Positions 46,376 to 57,920 of a DNA stretch of 64,000 bases are shown piece after piece. Under the pieces are notes generated by a model, which worked only from the letters and a program-made list of their open reading frames with translations, had not been told where the DNA came from and made no database searches. Positions within the stretch are counted from its first letter, which is position 1; each line of letters opens with the position of its first letter. Where the stretch lies: the NCBI GenBank assembly GCA_021397845.1, contig CM038038.1:56910748-56974747 (forward strand), in the 5' to 3' direction. Made by a program: the position numbers and the translations under genes. The DNA comes from Areca catechu (Eukaryota; Streptophyta; Magnoliopsida; Arecales; Arecaceae).

Positions 46376-47635
46376 TGTTGTCCAATGATGAAGCACCCAA
46401 GAGGGGAGGTGAATTTGATTTTATAAATCTTTTTTGCAATGATTTATGATGAACTAAACAAGTATGTGCTAATTACAATTAAGTGCGTGTTTTTGCCAAA
46501 GTGTTTGTGTGCTTCAAATTAATATATAGCAGAATTAATAAAGTAAATGCACAAGAAAACAACACCATATAAACATAATAATTTATAGTGGTTCAGTGCA
46601 CTCCAAGGCACCTACATCTACTCCCTAAGTTTTTTTAGGTATTTCACTATAATCACCAAGATTACAGTTGATTAGTTTTTCGTGCTCACTAATCAAAACC
46701 CAGCTTATTTTTCCAGGCTCACAAGTCAAATTCCTTGTTGGTTTATAACTTAGACTAACCAACAACCTTCGATGGGTTTACGGGCTCACCAACAATCTAT
46801 GTTGGTTTTACACAAAGGCTAACCAATAACTTGTTTGGTTTTTCAAGGCTCACCAAAAAACCTGATACAATAATGTAAGAATGATGTAAAGAATGTAATA
46901 AAGCTTTCTAAAATAAAGCAAGTATCTCTTTGAAGTCCTTTGATATTGTAGAAGCTTGTCTTCAATTTGTTGAAGCCTTTAAATGAAGCTTGATGTTGTG
47001 GACTTGGATCAACTCTCTTATCTTTGAAAGCTTGAAGGCTTGAACCACTCAACTCTTGAATCTTGAATGATATTCAATGATCTCACAAAGAATTGCATTT
47101 TCATTTGATTTTTAGTGTTTATATAGCTCTCCAAATCATAGATAACCATTATAATCGTTGGATATGAAAACTAGTCGTTTGAAGGAAGTTGGAATGAATT
47201 CTATACTTCTGAAAAACTAGCCATTACTCCAAGTGTCGACACTTGAATCTGGTGATCGATACTTGATTTCTATGAGTCGACACTTAGATCAGCTCAAGCC
47301 AAAAATTCTGGATTGACATAGTTCTGTATTTTTCTTATTCTCAGCCTTGAGTCGATACTTTGACATCTTCATGAGTCTATACTTGAGTGTGCCAGTACTG
47401 AAACTTGCTAAAACTTTTCCAAATCAAACTTTAAGTCCTTCCAAGTCTTCTTTATATTTTAAAGTCCTTATAACTTGAAATTTTATGAATTTGAAGGACT
47501 TCTTTACTGAAATATAAGCATTTCTTCATTCACATGGATGAGTACTAAGATCTGATAAACTACTTAAAAATATAATTAGTACTCATATATACTTAAGTAT
47601 TTTGTTAATCATCAAAATCAAGACCAGAGTCAACA
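46376..47635 (-). repeat. Right (5') LTR of complex C
   Basis: TGTTGTCCAATG to AGAGTCAACA, 1260 bp, followed by TSD AGGCT (47636-47640). A second, truncated copy is at 51812-52963. Confidence 0.9.
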
Positions 47636-47640
47636 AGGCT

Positions 47641-47838
47641 ATTACTACCCGAACAAAGGATATCAATGCTATTTGGTTCGTTGGTAAGGTCGACCAAAAT
47701 ATGAAGACTCGTGGATCACTTAAGAGGATCTGCAAAGGATCAACCCAGACTTACTTGAACAATACCAAAGTCAAGTTGACCCATACTCGACAGGGTCAAG
47801 TCCTTCCCATCCTAGGAGAATTTGTGTGGGCACCATAA
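47641..47838 (+). pseudogene. Second part of the element B chromodomain
   Basis: Continues the frame interrupted at 16779: ITTRTKDINAIWFVGKVDQ, then LNNTKVKLTHTRQGQVLP and ILGEFVWAP, with the stop at 47836-47838, 15 bases inside the LTR. Pol reading through the polypurine tract into the LTR is also seen in element D. Confidence 0.8.
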
Positions 47839-48912
47839 TTCGAAAGAGACTACAATCAAACCCAATCAATCCAGGCTCCTTGTGGATTACCAGTGAAAAA
47901 GTTATTTCATTTTCAACTTTTAATTCAGCTAAGTCTTGTAGGGTCAAGTTAACTTCAGCTTAAGAATTTCAACATGAGTCCTGTAATTAGAGTCAAGTCA
48001 TTTTAATTTAGCAAAAGTCCTGTAATTAGTCATAAGAGGCAAGTTGGGTTCAATTTAGTCTTGTAATCGGTCAAGTGGGTTCAAATTAGTCAAGGCAAGA
48101 TCAAGACCATGAAGCTTGAAAGCATCAAGATTGGATGGAGCAAACCACCTCAACTTGTGTGCCCAAAGCCTCCACACCAAGATGGTATGCCACCTCACCT
48201 CCCATGTTACATCACTCCATTTGTGTGCCCAAAGCCTAGGAAATTCAAATTTAAAAGTTGGGATACCCACTCTATCACTCCACTTTTCATGCTTGTAATT
48301 CAAATTTCAAAAGGGCCTGGGAAGTTAATAATACCCCTACCCTCTTGTAATCAAGCCATTGATGAATGAAAAAAAAAGACTTTTTTCTCTTCCATTGCCT
48401 TGTTGCATTGTCACTCCATGAAGGAGAGAGTGTGAGGCCCACCGGTTCGTCCAAGCTCCAAGAAATCACCAACATCCTTCTCTTCCACTTGTTCCAATCA
48501 TTTCCTCTCACCTCTTTCCTTCCATGCCTACAATGATCTTTATTACAAGACTCTCCATGGCCATGAGTTAAGGATGGAGTCTACCTTGCCTTGGAATCAC
48601 CGATTAGGTGTCTTCAATCAAGGAAGTGGTAGTCCTTCTCATCCAGCCGCTAGTCCCTTTGAGTGTTGAAGTTTGAGCCACCCACAAATTTGAGATTTCA
48701 TTGTTGGTAAGATAATTCCCTCCTAAACTCTTAGGTCTGATTTCTTGAAGGTCATTATCCTAATTAGAATGGTTTCTCACCATTAGATCCATTTACTTTT
48801 GAATGAATGAACCTCCATTGCGAATAACAACTTTCTAGTAGTCTATTTTATTAAGCTCATTTAATCTCTTTCAAATAAAACTTGCTGAATGTGGTAGATT
48901 CATTGCTCTCTT
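47822..48912 (+). repeat. 3' LTR of element B, copy 1, truncated at the duplication junction
   Basis: Begins ttgtgtgggcacc (the TG start is mutated to TT) and matches 10123-11265. It stops at attgctctcttt, where E LTR sequence (ccttcagctgtgg) begins. The missing last 50 or so bases are present only in copy 2. Confidence 0.88.
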
Positions 48913-50235
48913 TTTTTCCTTCAGCTGTGGTGTTGGTGATGGCGCTTCGCGAGCTTGCGCTTGTGCTGGTGGTGGATTGTTGTTGTTTATGGTTACTGTT
49001 TTTTTTTTGCTGTTACCTTCCCCCCTTTTGGGGGGATTTTTTGGGGGTGTCGATTGTTCTTTGTAGTTGAAGATTGGTCATTTGGTGCTTGCCTCGGGAT
49101 CCTTGCAGAGTTGGTAGGTGCGTGTGGCAGGGTTCCGTACCGTGGACAAGATGCCTTTCTTGACAGGTGGCAGGGGAAGCTTCCATTCATTCTGACATCC
49201 TCTACGGTCTCCCCATTCCAGGAAGCTTGACAGAGCCTCGATCTGAGGGTCCCGCCCTAGGGGTTCGTGCTTTCTAGCTGGCCCATGCCCTAGAAGTACG
49301 GCCGGATAGGTAGTTATGGCGACATGGGAGGGCCGCCGACATGGTAGTTATGGCGACATGGGAGGCGCCGATCCATGGTCCTCGGGTGGCCCGCCGTGTC
49401 CCGGGATGGCAGGACTTGCTCCGGGCTGGATGCTCCGAGCTCATGTGGTCACCTTGATAGAGAGTGCGGGCCCGGGCCAGAGGGCGTGCACTCAGAGAGG
49501 CTCCATATTGGCAGATGAGCGCTGAGCTCGACCTCGATCACAGGGCTCTAACCTCGAGGGTCTCGCTCTGGAGGGTGGAGGATAGACCCGGTCAAGAGGG
49601 CGCGCGCTCTGCGAGGCTCCACATTGGCAGGTGAGCTGAGCTCGACCTCGACCACAGGGCTCTAACATTCGAGGGTCTCACTCTGGAGGGTGGAGGATGA
49701 CCCAGTCTAGAGGGCGCGCACTCAGAGAGGCTCCACATTGGCTGGTGAGCGCTTAGCTCAACCTCGACCACAAAGCTCTAACCTCCGAGGGTCTCGCTCT
49801 GGAGGGCAGAGGATGGACCCGATCCAGAAGGCGTGCGCTTAGAGAGGCTCCACATTGGTGGGTGAGGGCTGAGCTCGACCTCACCACAGGGCTCTAACCT
49901 CCGAGGGTTTCGCTCTGGAGGGTGGAGGACGGACCGGTCTAGAGGGCGCACGCTCGGAGAGGCTCCACATTGGCAGGTGAGCGCTGAGCTCGACCTCGAC
50001 CACAGGGCTCTAACCTCCAAGGGTCTCGCTCTGGAGGGCGGAGAACGGCTCCGGCCTAGGCATCCCGAGCTCGTGGGTACGACCTGGCGGAGGACGGAGC
50101 TCGGCTCGTTGCCTTGTAGGAGCTCAACTCAGCTCGGCAAATAGTCCGGATGAGGTGTTGCCTTGGCGTCCGACATGGCGATCTCCTTTAATGTGGCGCC
50201 TGCCAGCTACCCACATCAGCGGTCTCGCCACATCA
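48913..50235 (-). repeat. E LTR fragment in the duplicated copy
   Basis: Matches 43446-44740 closely, including the minisatellite (49490-50040). It has a local insertion near 49330 that repeats tagttatggcgacatgggagg. It ends CGCCACATCA before attttcaaag. Confidence 0.9.
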
Positions 50236-50533
50236 ATTTTCAAAGTAGTCGATGCAATATTTATAATAAATATTCAACTACTTTTCAATTATGGAAGGAA
50301 TGTTTAGAATTTATCAATATATATAATCCTTTTTTACCATTTAGTCCAAACTATAGTAGGTCCACTTCTTAAATTATCTTGTATAGCCATTTTTCAACAA
50401 CTTCCTTTCTTCATGTTAGGCTGCAAGACATTCCTACAAAATAAACTGGTGGACAATTTGGTATCCAAACTTTCGTTGATCATTTAAAGTTAGTAAATAT
50501 GGTTTTTTTTTGAATCCAAGATTTTTTTAATTT

Positions 50534-51788
50534 ACAAGGATATGCATTATGTCCAAATTTACAACATTTAAAACAAGTCAGATTGAAAAATGCATCAATA
50601 GAGAAATTATTGTTTTTTCACTCAAGATTTTTGTTTCTTTAAAAGCTCATAATTTGATACAAAAATCTTGGACCTTGTTAGAATCTTATTTATTCAATAA
50701 AACATTTTTTCATTTGAAAACTTATTGCATAAATCTTTCAAATCAAGATTTTCTTTTTCTAATTTTTTTAAAAAAGATTATTCTTATCATTTTCTAAAAT
50801 ATCAATCTTTATATTTAAATCATGATTTTTGTTGGCAAGATTGGTGTTCTTAAGAAAGAAAGAATCTGCATATCTTTTAATTTCTTGTGCTCAATTTTAA
50901 TACTTTGTATTCATGCATATGATTATTAAATGCATCATATAATTCATCAAAGATAAAATTATATTCATTTTTAGAACATACATCTTCTTCATTTGCCATG
51001 AAGTAAAGATTGGCAACTTCTTATTCTTCTTCCGAACTAGAATCTTTACTATCGCTCCAAGTTGCCATCATTGTCTGAATTTCTTTTGGCCTTAAGGACT
51101 ATTATCTTTTCTTCTCTTGATTAGCAACCACTTCTTTGTGCCATAAATTCAACTCATGGGTCATGAGTGAACAATAAGCTCCTCCAAAGGCAGGGTATCA
51201 ATATCTTTGGCTTCTTGGATCGCCGTTATCTTTGGATCCCATGATATTAGCAAAGATCTAAGGATTTTATAACCAAATTAGTGTTAGTATAGATTTTGTC
51301 AAGACTTTTCAATTCATTAACAATTATCATAAATCTAGTATACATATCAGATATAGATTCATAATGTAGCATTTCAAATATTTCAAAAGTATGAACAAGA
51401 TATTAATTTTAGTATTTTTACTTGAAAAGTACCCTCATGAGTAATTTCAAGTGTGTTCCATATCTCCTTCACCGATGTACATGTGGAGATCCTATTGAAT
51501 TCATTAAAGTCCAATGCACAATAAAGCAAGTTCATTACTTAGCATTGATTTTAGATTGCTTGATGTCATATTCATTCCAATCCTCTTCGAGCTTTGGAAT
51601 GAAATGCCATTAACCAAAATGAAAGAAATATGAGGACCCTTAACTATAACTTTCCAAAGATAATAACTAATAGATTGAATATAGATGCGCATGCAAGTTT
51701 TTCAAAAAGTGTAATTAGTGCCATTGAAAAATGGTGGTCTATTAATTGCATGTTCTATAGCAAAACAAGCACCTTCTAGGGCTGCCAT
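50534..51788 (-). pseudogene. Third copy of the complex C gag
   Basis: Duplicate of 45038-46290. Start ATG at 51788. The zinc knuckle at 50575-50534 is intact (CFKCCKFGHNAYPC), unlike its sister at 45078-45038. Small deletions break the capsid part. Confidence 0.82.
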
Positions 51789-51811
51789 GATCTTTTAACT
51801 CAAAACCATTG

Positions 51812-52963
51812 GATGAACTAAACAAGTATGTGCTAATTACAATTAAGTGCTTGTGTTTTGCCAAAGTGTTTGTGTGCTTCAAATTAATATATAGCAGAAT
51901 TAATAAAGTAAATGCACAAAGAAAACAACCATATAAACATAATAAATTATAGTGGTTCAGTGCACTCCAAGGCCCTACATCTACTCCCTAAGTTTTTTTT
52001 AGGTATTCACTATAATCACCAAGATTACAGTTGATTAGTTTTTCGTGCTACAATCAAAACCCAGCTTATTTTCCAGGCTCACAAGTCAAAATTCCTTGTT
52101 GGTTTATAACTTAGACTAACCAACAACCTCGATGGTTTTACGGGCTCACCAACAATCTATGTTGGTTTTACACAAAGGCTAACCAATAACTGTTTGGTTT
52201 TCAAGGCTCACCAAAAAACCTTGATACAATAATGTAAGAATGAATGTAAAGAAGTAATAAAGCTTTCTAAAATAAAGCAAGTATCTCTTTGAATCCTTTG
52301 ATGATATTGTAGAAGCTGTCTTCAATTTGTTGAAGCCTTTAAATGAAGCTTGATGTTGTGGACTTGGATCAACTCTCTTATCTTTGAAAGCTTGAAGGCT
52401 TGAACCACTCAACTCTTGAATCCTTGAAGGATATTCAATGATCTCACCAAAGAATTGCATTTCCATTTGATTTTTAGTGTTATATAGCTCTCCAAATCAT
52501 AGATAACCATTTATAATCGTTGGATATGAAAAACTAGTCGTTTGAAGGAAGTTGGAATGAATTCTACACTTCTGAAAAACTAGCCATTACTCCAAGTGTC
52601 GACACTTGAATCTGGTGAGTCGATACTTGATTTCTATGAGTCGACACTTAGATCAGCTCAAGCCAAAAATTCTGGATTGACATAGTTCTGTATTTTCTTA
52701 TTCTCAGGCCTTGAGTCGAAACTTTGACATCTTCATGAGTCTATACTGAGTGTGCCAGTACTGAAATTTGCTAAAACTTTTCCAAATCAAACTTTAAAAC
52801 TTGAAATTTCATGAATTTGAAGGACTTCTTTAACTGAAATATATGCATTTCTTCATTCAACATGGATGAGTACTAAGATATGATAAACATACTTAAAAAT
52901 ATAATTAGTACTCATATATACTTAAATATTTTGTAATCATCAAAATCAAGACCAGAGTCAACA
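51812..52963 (-). repeat. Truncated C LTR in the duplicated copy
   Basis: aaaccattgga joins directly to tgaactaaacaag. The PBS and the first part of the LTR found at 46320-46450 are missing. It ends AGAGTCAACA, followed by AGGCT. Confidence 0.85.
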
Positions 52964-52968
52964 AGGCT

Positions 52969-53165
52969 ATTACTACCGGAACAAAGGATATCAATGCTAT
53001 TTGGTTCGTTGGTAAGGTCGACCAAAATATGAAGACTCGTGGATCACTTAAGAGGATCTGCAAAGGATCAACCCAGACTTACTAGAACAATACCAAAGTC
53101 AAGTTGACCCTACTCGACAGGGTCAAGTCCTTCCCATCCTGGGAGAATTTGTGTGGGCACCATAA
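52969..53165 (+). pseudogene. Duplicated second part of the B chromodomain
   Basis: Same text as 47641-47838 with small changes, including a stop (acttactagaac) where copy 1 has ttgaac and a deleted base near 53109. This is the copy adjacent to the true 3' LTR. Confidence 0.75.
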
Positions 53166-54292
53166 TTCGAAAGAGACTACAATCAAACCCAATCAATCCA
53201 GGCTCCTTGTGGATTACCAGTGAAAAAGTTATTTCAATTTCAACTTTTAAATTCAGCTAAGTCTTGTAGGGTCAAGTTAACTTAGCTAAGAATTTCAACA
53301 TGAGTCCTGTAATTAGAGTCAAGTCAATTTTAATTTTAGCAAAAGTCCTGTAATTAGTCATAAGAGGCAAGTTGGGTTCAATTTAGTCTTGTAATCGGTC
53401 AAGTGGGTTCAAATTAGTCAAGGCAAGATCAAGACCATGAAGCTTGAAAGCATCAAGATTGGATGGAGCAAACCACCTCAACTTGTGTGCCCAAAGCCTC
53501 CACACCAAGATGGTATGCCACCTCACCTCCATGTTACATCAGCTCCATTGTGTGCCCAAAGCCTAGGAAATTCAAATTTAAAAGTTGGGATACCCCACTT
53601 ATCACTCCACTTTTTCATGCTTGTAATTCAAATTTTCAAAGGGCCTGGAAGTTAATAAAACCCCTAACCCTCTTGTAATCAAGCCATTGATGAATGAAAA
53701 AAAAAGACTTTTTTCTCTTCCATTGCCTTGTTGCATTGTCACTCCATGAAGGAGAGAGTGTGAGGCCCAACCGGTTCGTCCAAGCTCCAAGAAATCACCA
53801 ACAATCCTTCTCTTCCACTTGTTCAATCATTCCCTCTCACCTCTTTCCTTCCATGCCTACTAATGATCTTTATTACAAGGATCTCTCCATGGCCATGAGT
53901 GAAGGATGGAGTCTACCTTGCCTTGGAATCAACCGTATTAGGTGTCTTCAATCAAGGAAGTGGTAGTCTTCTCATCCAGTCGCTAGTCCTTTGAGTGTTG
54001 AAGTTTGAGCCACCCACAAAGTTGAGATTTCATTGTTGGTAAGATAATTCCCTCCTAAACTCTTAGGTCTGATTTCTTGAAGGTAATTATCCTAATTAGA
54101 ATGGTTCTCAACCATTAGATCCATTTACTTTTGAATGAATGAACCTCCATTGCGAATAACAACTTTCTAGTAGTCTATTTCATTAAGCTCATTTAACCTC
54201 TTTCAAATAAAACTTGCTGAATGTGGTAGATTCATTGCTTCTCTTTAGGCTCATAAGTTCTTTAGTTTGAAAATCCATTTCATCTCGCATCA
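53149..54292 (+). repeat. 3' LTR of element B, complete copy
   Basis: 1144 bp, ending CATCTCGCATCA and followed by GCTAC (54293-54297), one base from the left TSD ACTAC. It closes element B. Confidence 0.9.
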
Positions 54293-54297
54293 GCTAC

Positions 54298-56178
54298 CAT
54301 AGTATCTTATGCACATAAACCCATGTTTTGGTGCATATTCATTCATGGCAATTAAGTCATGTACGGGGTACTTCTAGATATGGTGGATTGTGTATGAAGA
54401 TAATGAGTAGGTCAATAAGGAATCGATCACTCCTAGTAAGGGAAGAAGTTATCCCATGTGATCTCTTTGAATGATGACTCGGGAAGTCTTTGATCAAAGA
54501 ATGATGAGATTAGATAGAATTTCTAATCTTTCATCGATTAAGTCTTCATTATCAAATTCATATTCAAAAAGATTAAGTGCTATGGTTTGATATTTATCCA
54601 TGCCCATCACTTATTCAGGATAAAGGGAGATCGAAGGATTGAATTACATGGTAACTTTCCACTAAAGGGAGTTTTGATAATTTCTACCAAATTCTTTATC
54701 TTCTGGGTAGGCATGACATGTGTTAAATGTCAATCATATCTTATAGGTTTTCATGAATCAAATGGGTTGGATTCGAATCAATTCGGAAGCTGGTTCGAAT
54801 TAGCAACTTAAGTCAGCTCAATTGACCTAATTAGGTCAATTGATTTCGATTGGATCGAATTGGCTTAGACCTAGACCTACTACTAGCTAGATGTGGAATC
54901 CAAAGGATCATACACATTAGGAAATGGCCAAGGAAGTCAATTATATTTTTATTAGGGTCAAAGGATCCTAATTGGCTAGCTAATGACATACTAGCATATG
55001 TTGGCTAGCCCAACTCCTAATCCAATTAGGTTGAGTTTATTAGCTTGCTATTTGGGCTAACTAATTTAAGTAGGACTTAAATTAGGTCGTGTCCTAATTA
55101 GGCTAGTTATCTGGATTTATTTGGGCCTTCTATTGGACTTATGATAGAGTCCAAGATGGAAGAAACACTTGGCACCAATTTTGGCATGCACCAAGGATGA
55201 AGGGGCGCAGAAGGACCAAGAGTCCTTCTGCTTTTAAAACACCTTTTTTAGATAAAGGTTTAGCTTTTTTTCCTAATCTCCATGTCCAATTGAATGGGCT
55301 TTGACCGGTCAAAATTGGTAATTGGCGTGAAAAAGAAGCATGCATAATGAAGGGTCGCATCTCTTCATTTTGGCGCAGATTCAAGGGGCCAGAGTCCTTC
55401 TATTTGAAATCTCTTAATTTCTTCAATGCATCCCTTGGAGCCCCATGCCTTTTAGCCATCTTATAACCAATAATATGCCACATGGCATGTGGAGAATTTG
55501 CAAAAAAATAAAGAGATATTTATATGTCTCTTAGCACATGAAAGGATATTTAATGATAAGTCCTCTCATCCAAAAGACTCCTGCTTGAAGGGTCTTATCA
55601 AGGGGCTGAGAAAGAGACTTATCAAGGAACCTCATCCCTCTCTATAAATAGGTATCGATAATCTGATGCCAAGTATTGAATTCTAATCTAAAAGAAGTCC
55701 ATTTCTATTTTTTCCTTGTCCTTTTAAGACAAGGTTATCACTTTAAGACAAGGCTTGTCCTTTTAAGACAAGACTTATCATTTTAAGACAAGGTCCTAGG
55801 AAGAAAATTAGGAGAGATATTCAAATTTTGAAAAAAGATTTAGAGAGGTCTCTGAGTGCTCTAAGGAGGGTAGGGGTTCTAGCAAAAGATGAAAGTCCGA
55901 AAGGCTGCCGGAAGAGTCCAAGTCAAATAAGCAAGCTTGGTAGAAGTGCTTACTTGGTCCAATTCCTGTGTGAATCACCTCTGGAGGGCATACACTTGTG
56001 TGCCTCATGAAAATAAAGGAGTATAGCACTCTAGGTATTCTTCTATAACCCTAAAATTTTGATTTATTAGTTGTCATGATTAAGTGGCCCTAGGGTTTAG
56101 GGTTCCGACCGGTCACGGTTTCAATAATGAAAATTTTGAAATCCGATCTTCCACTGCATCCCGTCTGGATCCCAAACA
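54298..56178 (+). repeat. Element F 5' LTR, right part
   Basis: Non-coding continuation of 9652-10122. It has a TATA box at 55643-55650, then four 19-20-base repeats of ttttaagacaagg at 55714-55795. It ends CCCAAACA before the PBS. ORFs at 54587-54811, 55139-55384 and 55808-56029 show no domain and are not supported as genes. Confidence 0.7.
55643..55650 (+). promoter_or_regulatory. TATA box of element F LTR
   Basis: TATAAATA in ctcatccctctctataaatagg, about 535 bases before the LTR end. Confidence 0.6.
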
Positions 56179-56179
56179 A

Positions 56180-56191
56180 TGGTATCGGAGC
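56180..56191 (+). other. Primer-binding site of element F
   Basis: TGGTATCGGAGC, initiator tRNA-Met type with A-to-G at position 8, one base after the LTR. Confidence 0.8.
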
Positions 56192-56200
56192 CACCTTGAT

Positions 56201-57920
56201 TGATGCAGAACGAAAGAGATGATGTAAAAAAATGATGCAGAACAAAAAACAAAGAAGCGTATGCGGAAGTAAATTAAGATTATTTTTTTTTTTTTTAATG
56301 TTTTGAAGTTGGCTTAAACTCAAAGAAAGTTAAACTAAATTGAAAGAAACTATATAATAATTGAAAGCACAATTCAAAGAAACTAGATTATCAGAGTAGT
56401 TCAGAAGTAAAGGATCGCTGGGGGTTGAGAAACTCCCAGACCTAAGGTTTCGCTCTGAACGTTCAACAGGACAGAAATAAAGAGAAGGAAAGGGTTATGT
56501 ACCAGGCAGTGATCTTCACAGAGTTTGGTGGAAGGACTCTCTCGAGCAGATTGTTGGATCCTCGGATTCAGATATCTTCACAATGGATCCTCCAATACTG
56601 GTCCTTTGGCAGAGTTGGCTTCTCCTGAACTCAGGATCTGGGAAAGAAGAAGAACAAGTTAAGGAACCAGATACTCAAAGAAAGGATTTACCAGATAAGA
56701 AGAACTTGAAAAATTGATGTTGCTGAAATCTTGATTCTCCTAGATGCTGATCTGACTTCCTCTGGGATTTGCTCTGTAGTCGAAGTAGCAGATCTGGACC
56801 TGGATGCTGGTGGTCGGCCTCTACTTGGAAGAGAGGGGCCGGAGATGATGAGGTAGATTAGGGTTTGGATGATTGGTGGAATGAAGAAGATGATGGCAGC
56901 TAGGGTTTGGAATTGAAGTGGCTAACCTAGGGTTTGGTAGGATTTTGGGGTTGGAGATCTCACACCTCCTCAAGGTTCCTAGGGAACCCGGATTTACTCC
57001 CTCATGGAGCTCAACATCTGAATACAAGTGCGGAAGAGAAAAACACAAAGTTGCTCACACATAAATTGATTTCATTCATCATTATCTTCAAGAGTTACAT
57101 AGAGTTGAATATATAGACATAACAAAGAAATAAAATTTTATATATTTTCCATGTGGGACTAATAGGACTAACCCACACTTTAGGCATCAAATTCTCTTCC
57201 CAAGACTCCTTCCATGAGTGGGCAGCCCAAAAACTCCAAGAAAACTTGAAAATCAGCTCCAAATGGCAGGTTATAGGGGTGTCTCCTAGTATCTCTCCAT
57301 GAATCAAGGATTTCCCTTCATGGTTAGGCTCTTTTGGACACCTCCGAGTCTTGCTCCACAAGTTTAGGCTTCTTCCTTTCATGGCTTTGGCACTTTTGGA
57401 AACTTTTGGGTGCCTCCTTGATTTTCTCCCTAAGACATGCTCTCTGCCCTTTTATAACTTGGATTTTTATGGAACATTGTGGGGCACCTCCTTGATCCTC
57501 TCTTCAAGAAAAATTCTTGCCATCCTGGCTTGGGTTTATCTGGAAAGAAGTTGGCTCCTCCTTGGATTGAGGTATCTTGATGGATTTCTCTCCCAAGTGG
57601 TGCAAGAAAAAAGAACCTGCTTACTTGAGGCATGGGGACCAAGGTACACTAGATGGAGATGTGGCAGGGAGTGTGGCACCCACTTGTAGCTGGAAAATGT
57701 GGTGCCCTATGGCAAAGGGAATGACACCTACCTGGGCCTTGGACTTGGACTGAGTCAACATGATCCAACAAAAATTGAAATGACAAAATTACAGACTCAA
57801 AATTGAGTTGATCAGGTCAACCCTTATTACAAAACTAGAAAACCCTAATTCTTCGGGCAAGGTCAATAAGAGATCCAGATGGAGCCCTAAAGTCTTCTTC
57901 TGAGTCTAGTGCCCGCACCA
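56201..57920 (-). repeat. Left (3') LTR of element D
   Basis: TGATGCAGAACG to GTGCCCGCACCA, then attctcccggggtgggagg, the complement of a polypurine tract. It is homologous over its full length to 61558-63277. Confidence 0.93.

Larger units (their letters stand above)
16780..47635 (-). mobile_element. Complex C: SIRE/Maximus-like Ty1/copia with three LTRs and two gag-only interiors
   Basis: Order on the + strand: LTR (16780-19674), interior, LTR (22907-24192), interior, LTR (46376-47635). One TSD pair flanks the whole. Minus orientation is shown by gag on the - strand, the PBS complement at the left of the middle and right LTRs, and the polypurine complement (atctccccctttttgatg) at the right of the left and middle LTRs. 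The LTR end CACCCCCCCTCTTGGG is typical of SIRE/Maximus. Each interior has gag but no protease, integrase or RT. It is interrupted by solo LTRs G and H and by element E. Confidence 0.88.
48913..54240. repeat. 5.4-kb tandem duplication crossing E, C and B
   Basis: 48913-54240 repeats about 43446-48912 in the same order: E LTR fragment, C gag interior, C LTR, B chromodomain, B LTR. Both internal TSD sites (ATTTT and AGGCT) are also duplicated. The junction (ctctctttttttccttcag) has a T-run shared by both parents. Copy 2 lacks about 130 bp at 51811 that include the C PBS and LTR start. Confidence 0.92.
10123..54292 (+). mobile_element. Element B: chromodomain Ty3/gypsy retrotransposon carrying the inner nest
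   Basis: The element has LTRs of 1143 bp (10123-11265) and 1144 bp (53149-54292), a tRNA-Met-type PBS, and gag, protease, RT, RNase H, integrase and chromodomain in that order on the + strand. The domain order makes it a Ty3/gypsy chromovirus. TSD is ACTAC on the left and GCTAC on the right (one mismatch). The chromodomain is split at 16779 by complex C. The 3' end is duplicated by the 5.4-kb tandem duplication. Several stops and frameshifts make it defective. LTR divergence looks like roughly 10% by eye, so it is an old insertion. Confidence 0.9.

Noticed and set aside
54587..56029. Small host genes between B and D
   Set aside because: The short ORFs have no recognisable domain and fall in the LTR of element F, which has TATA and PBS in the right places.
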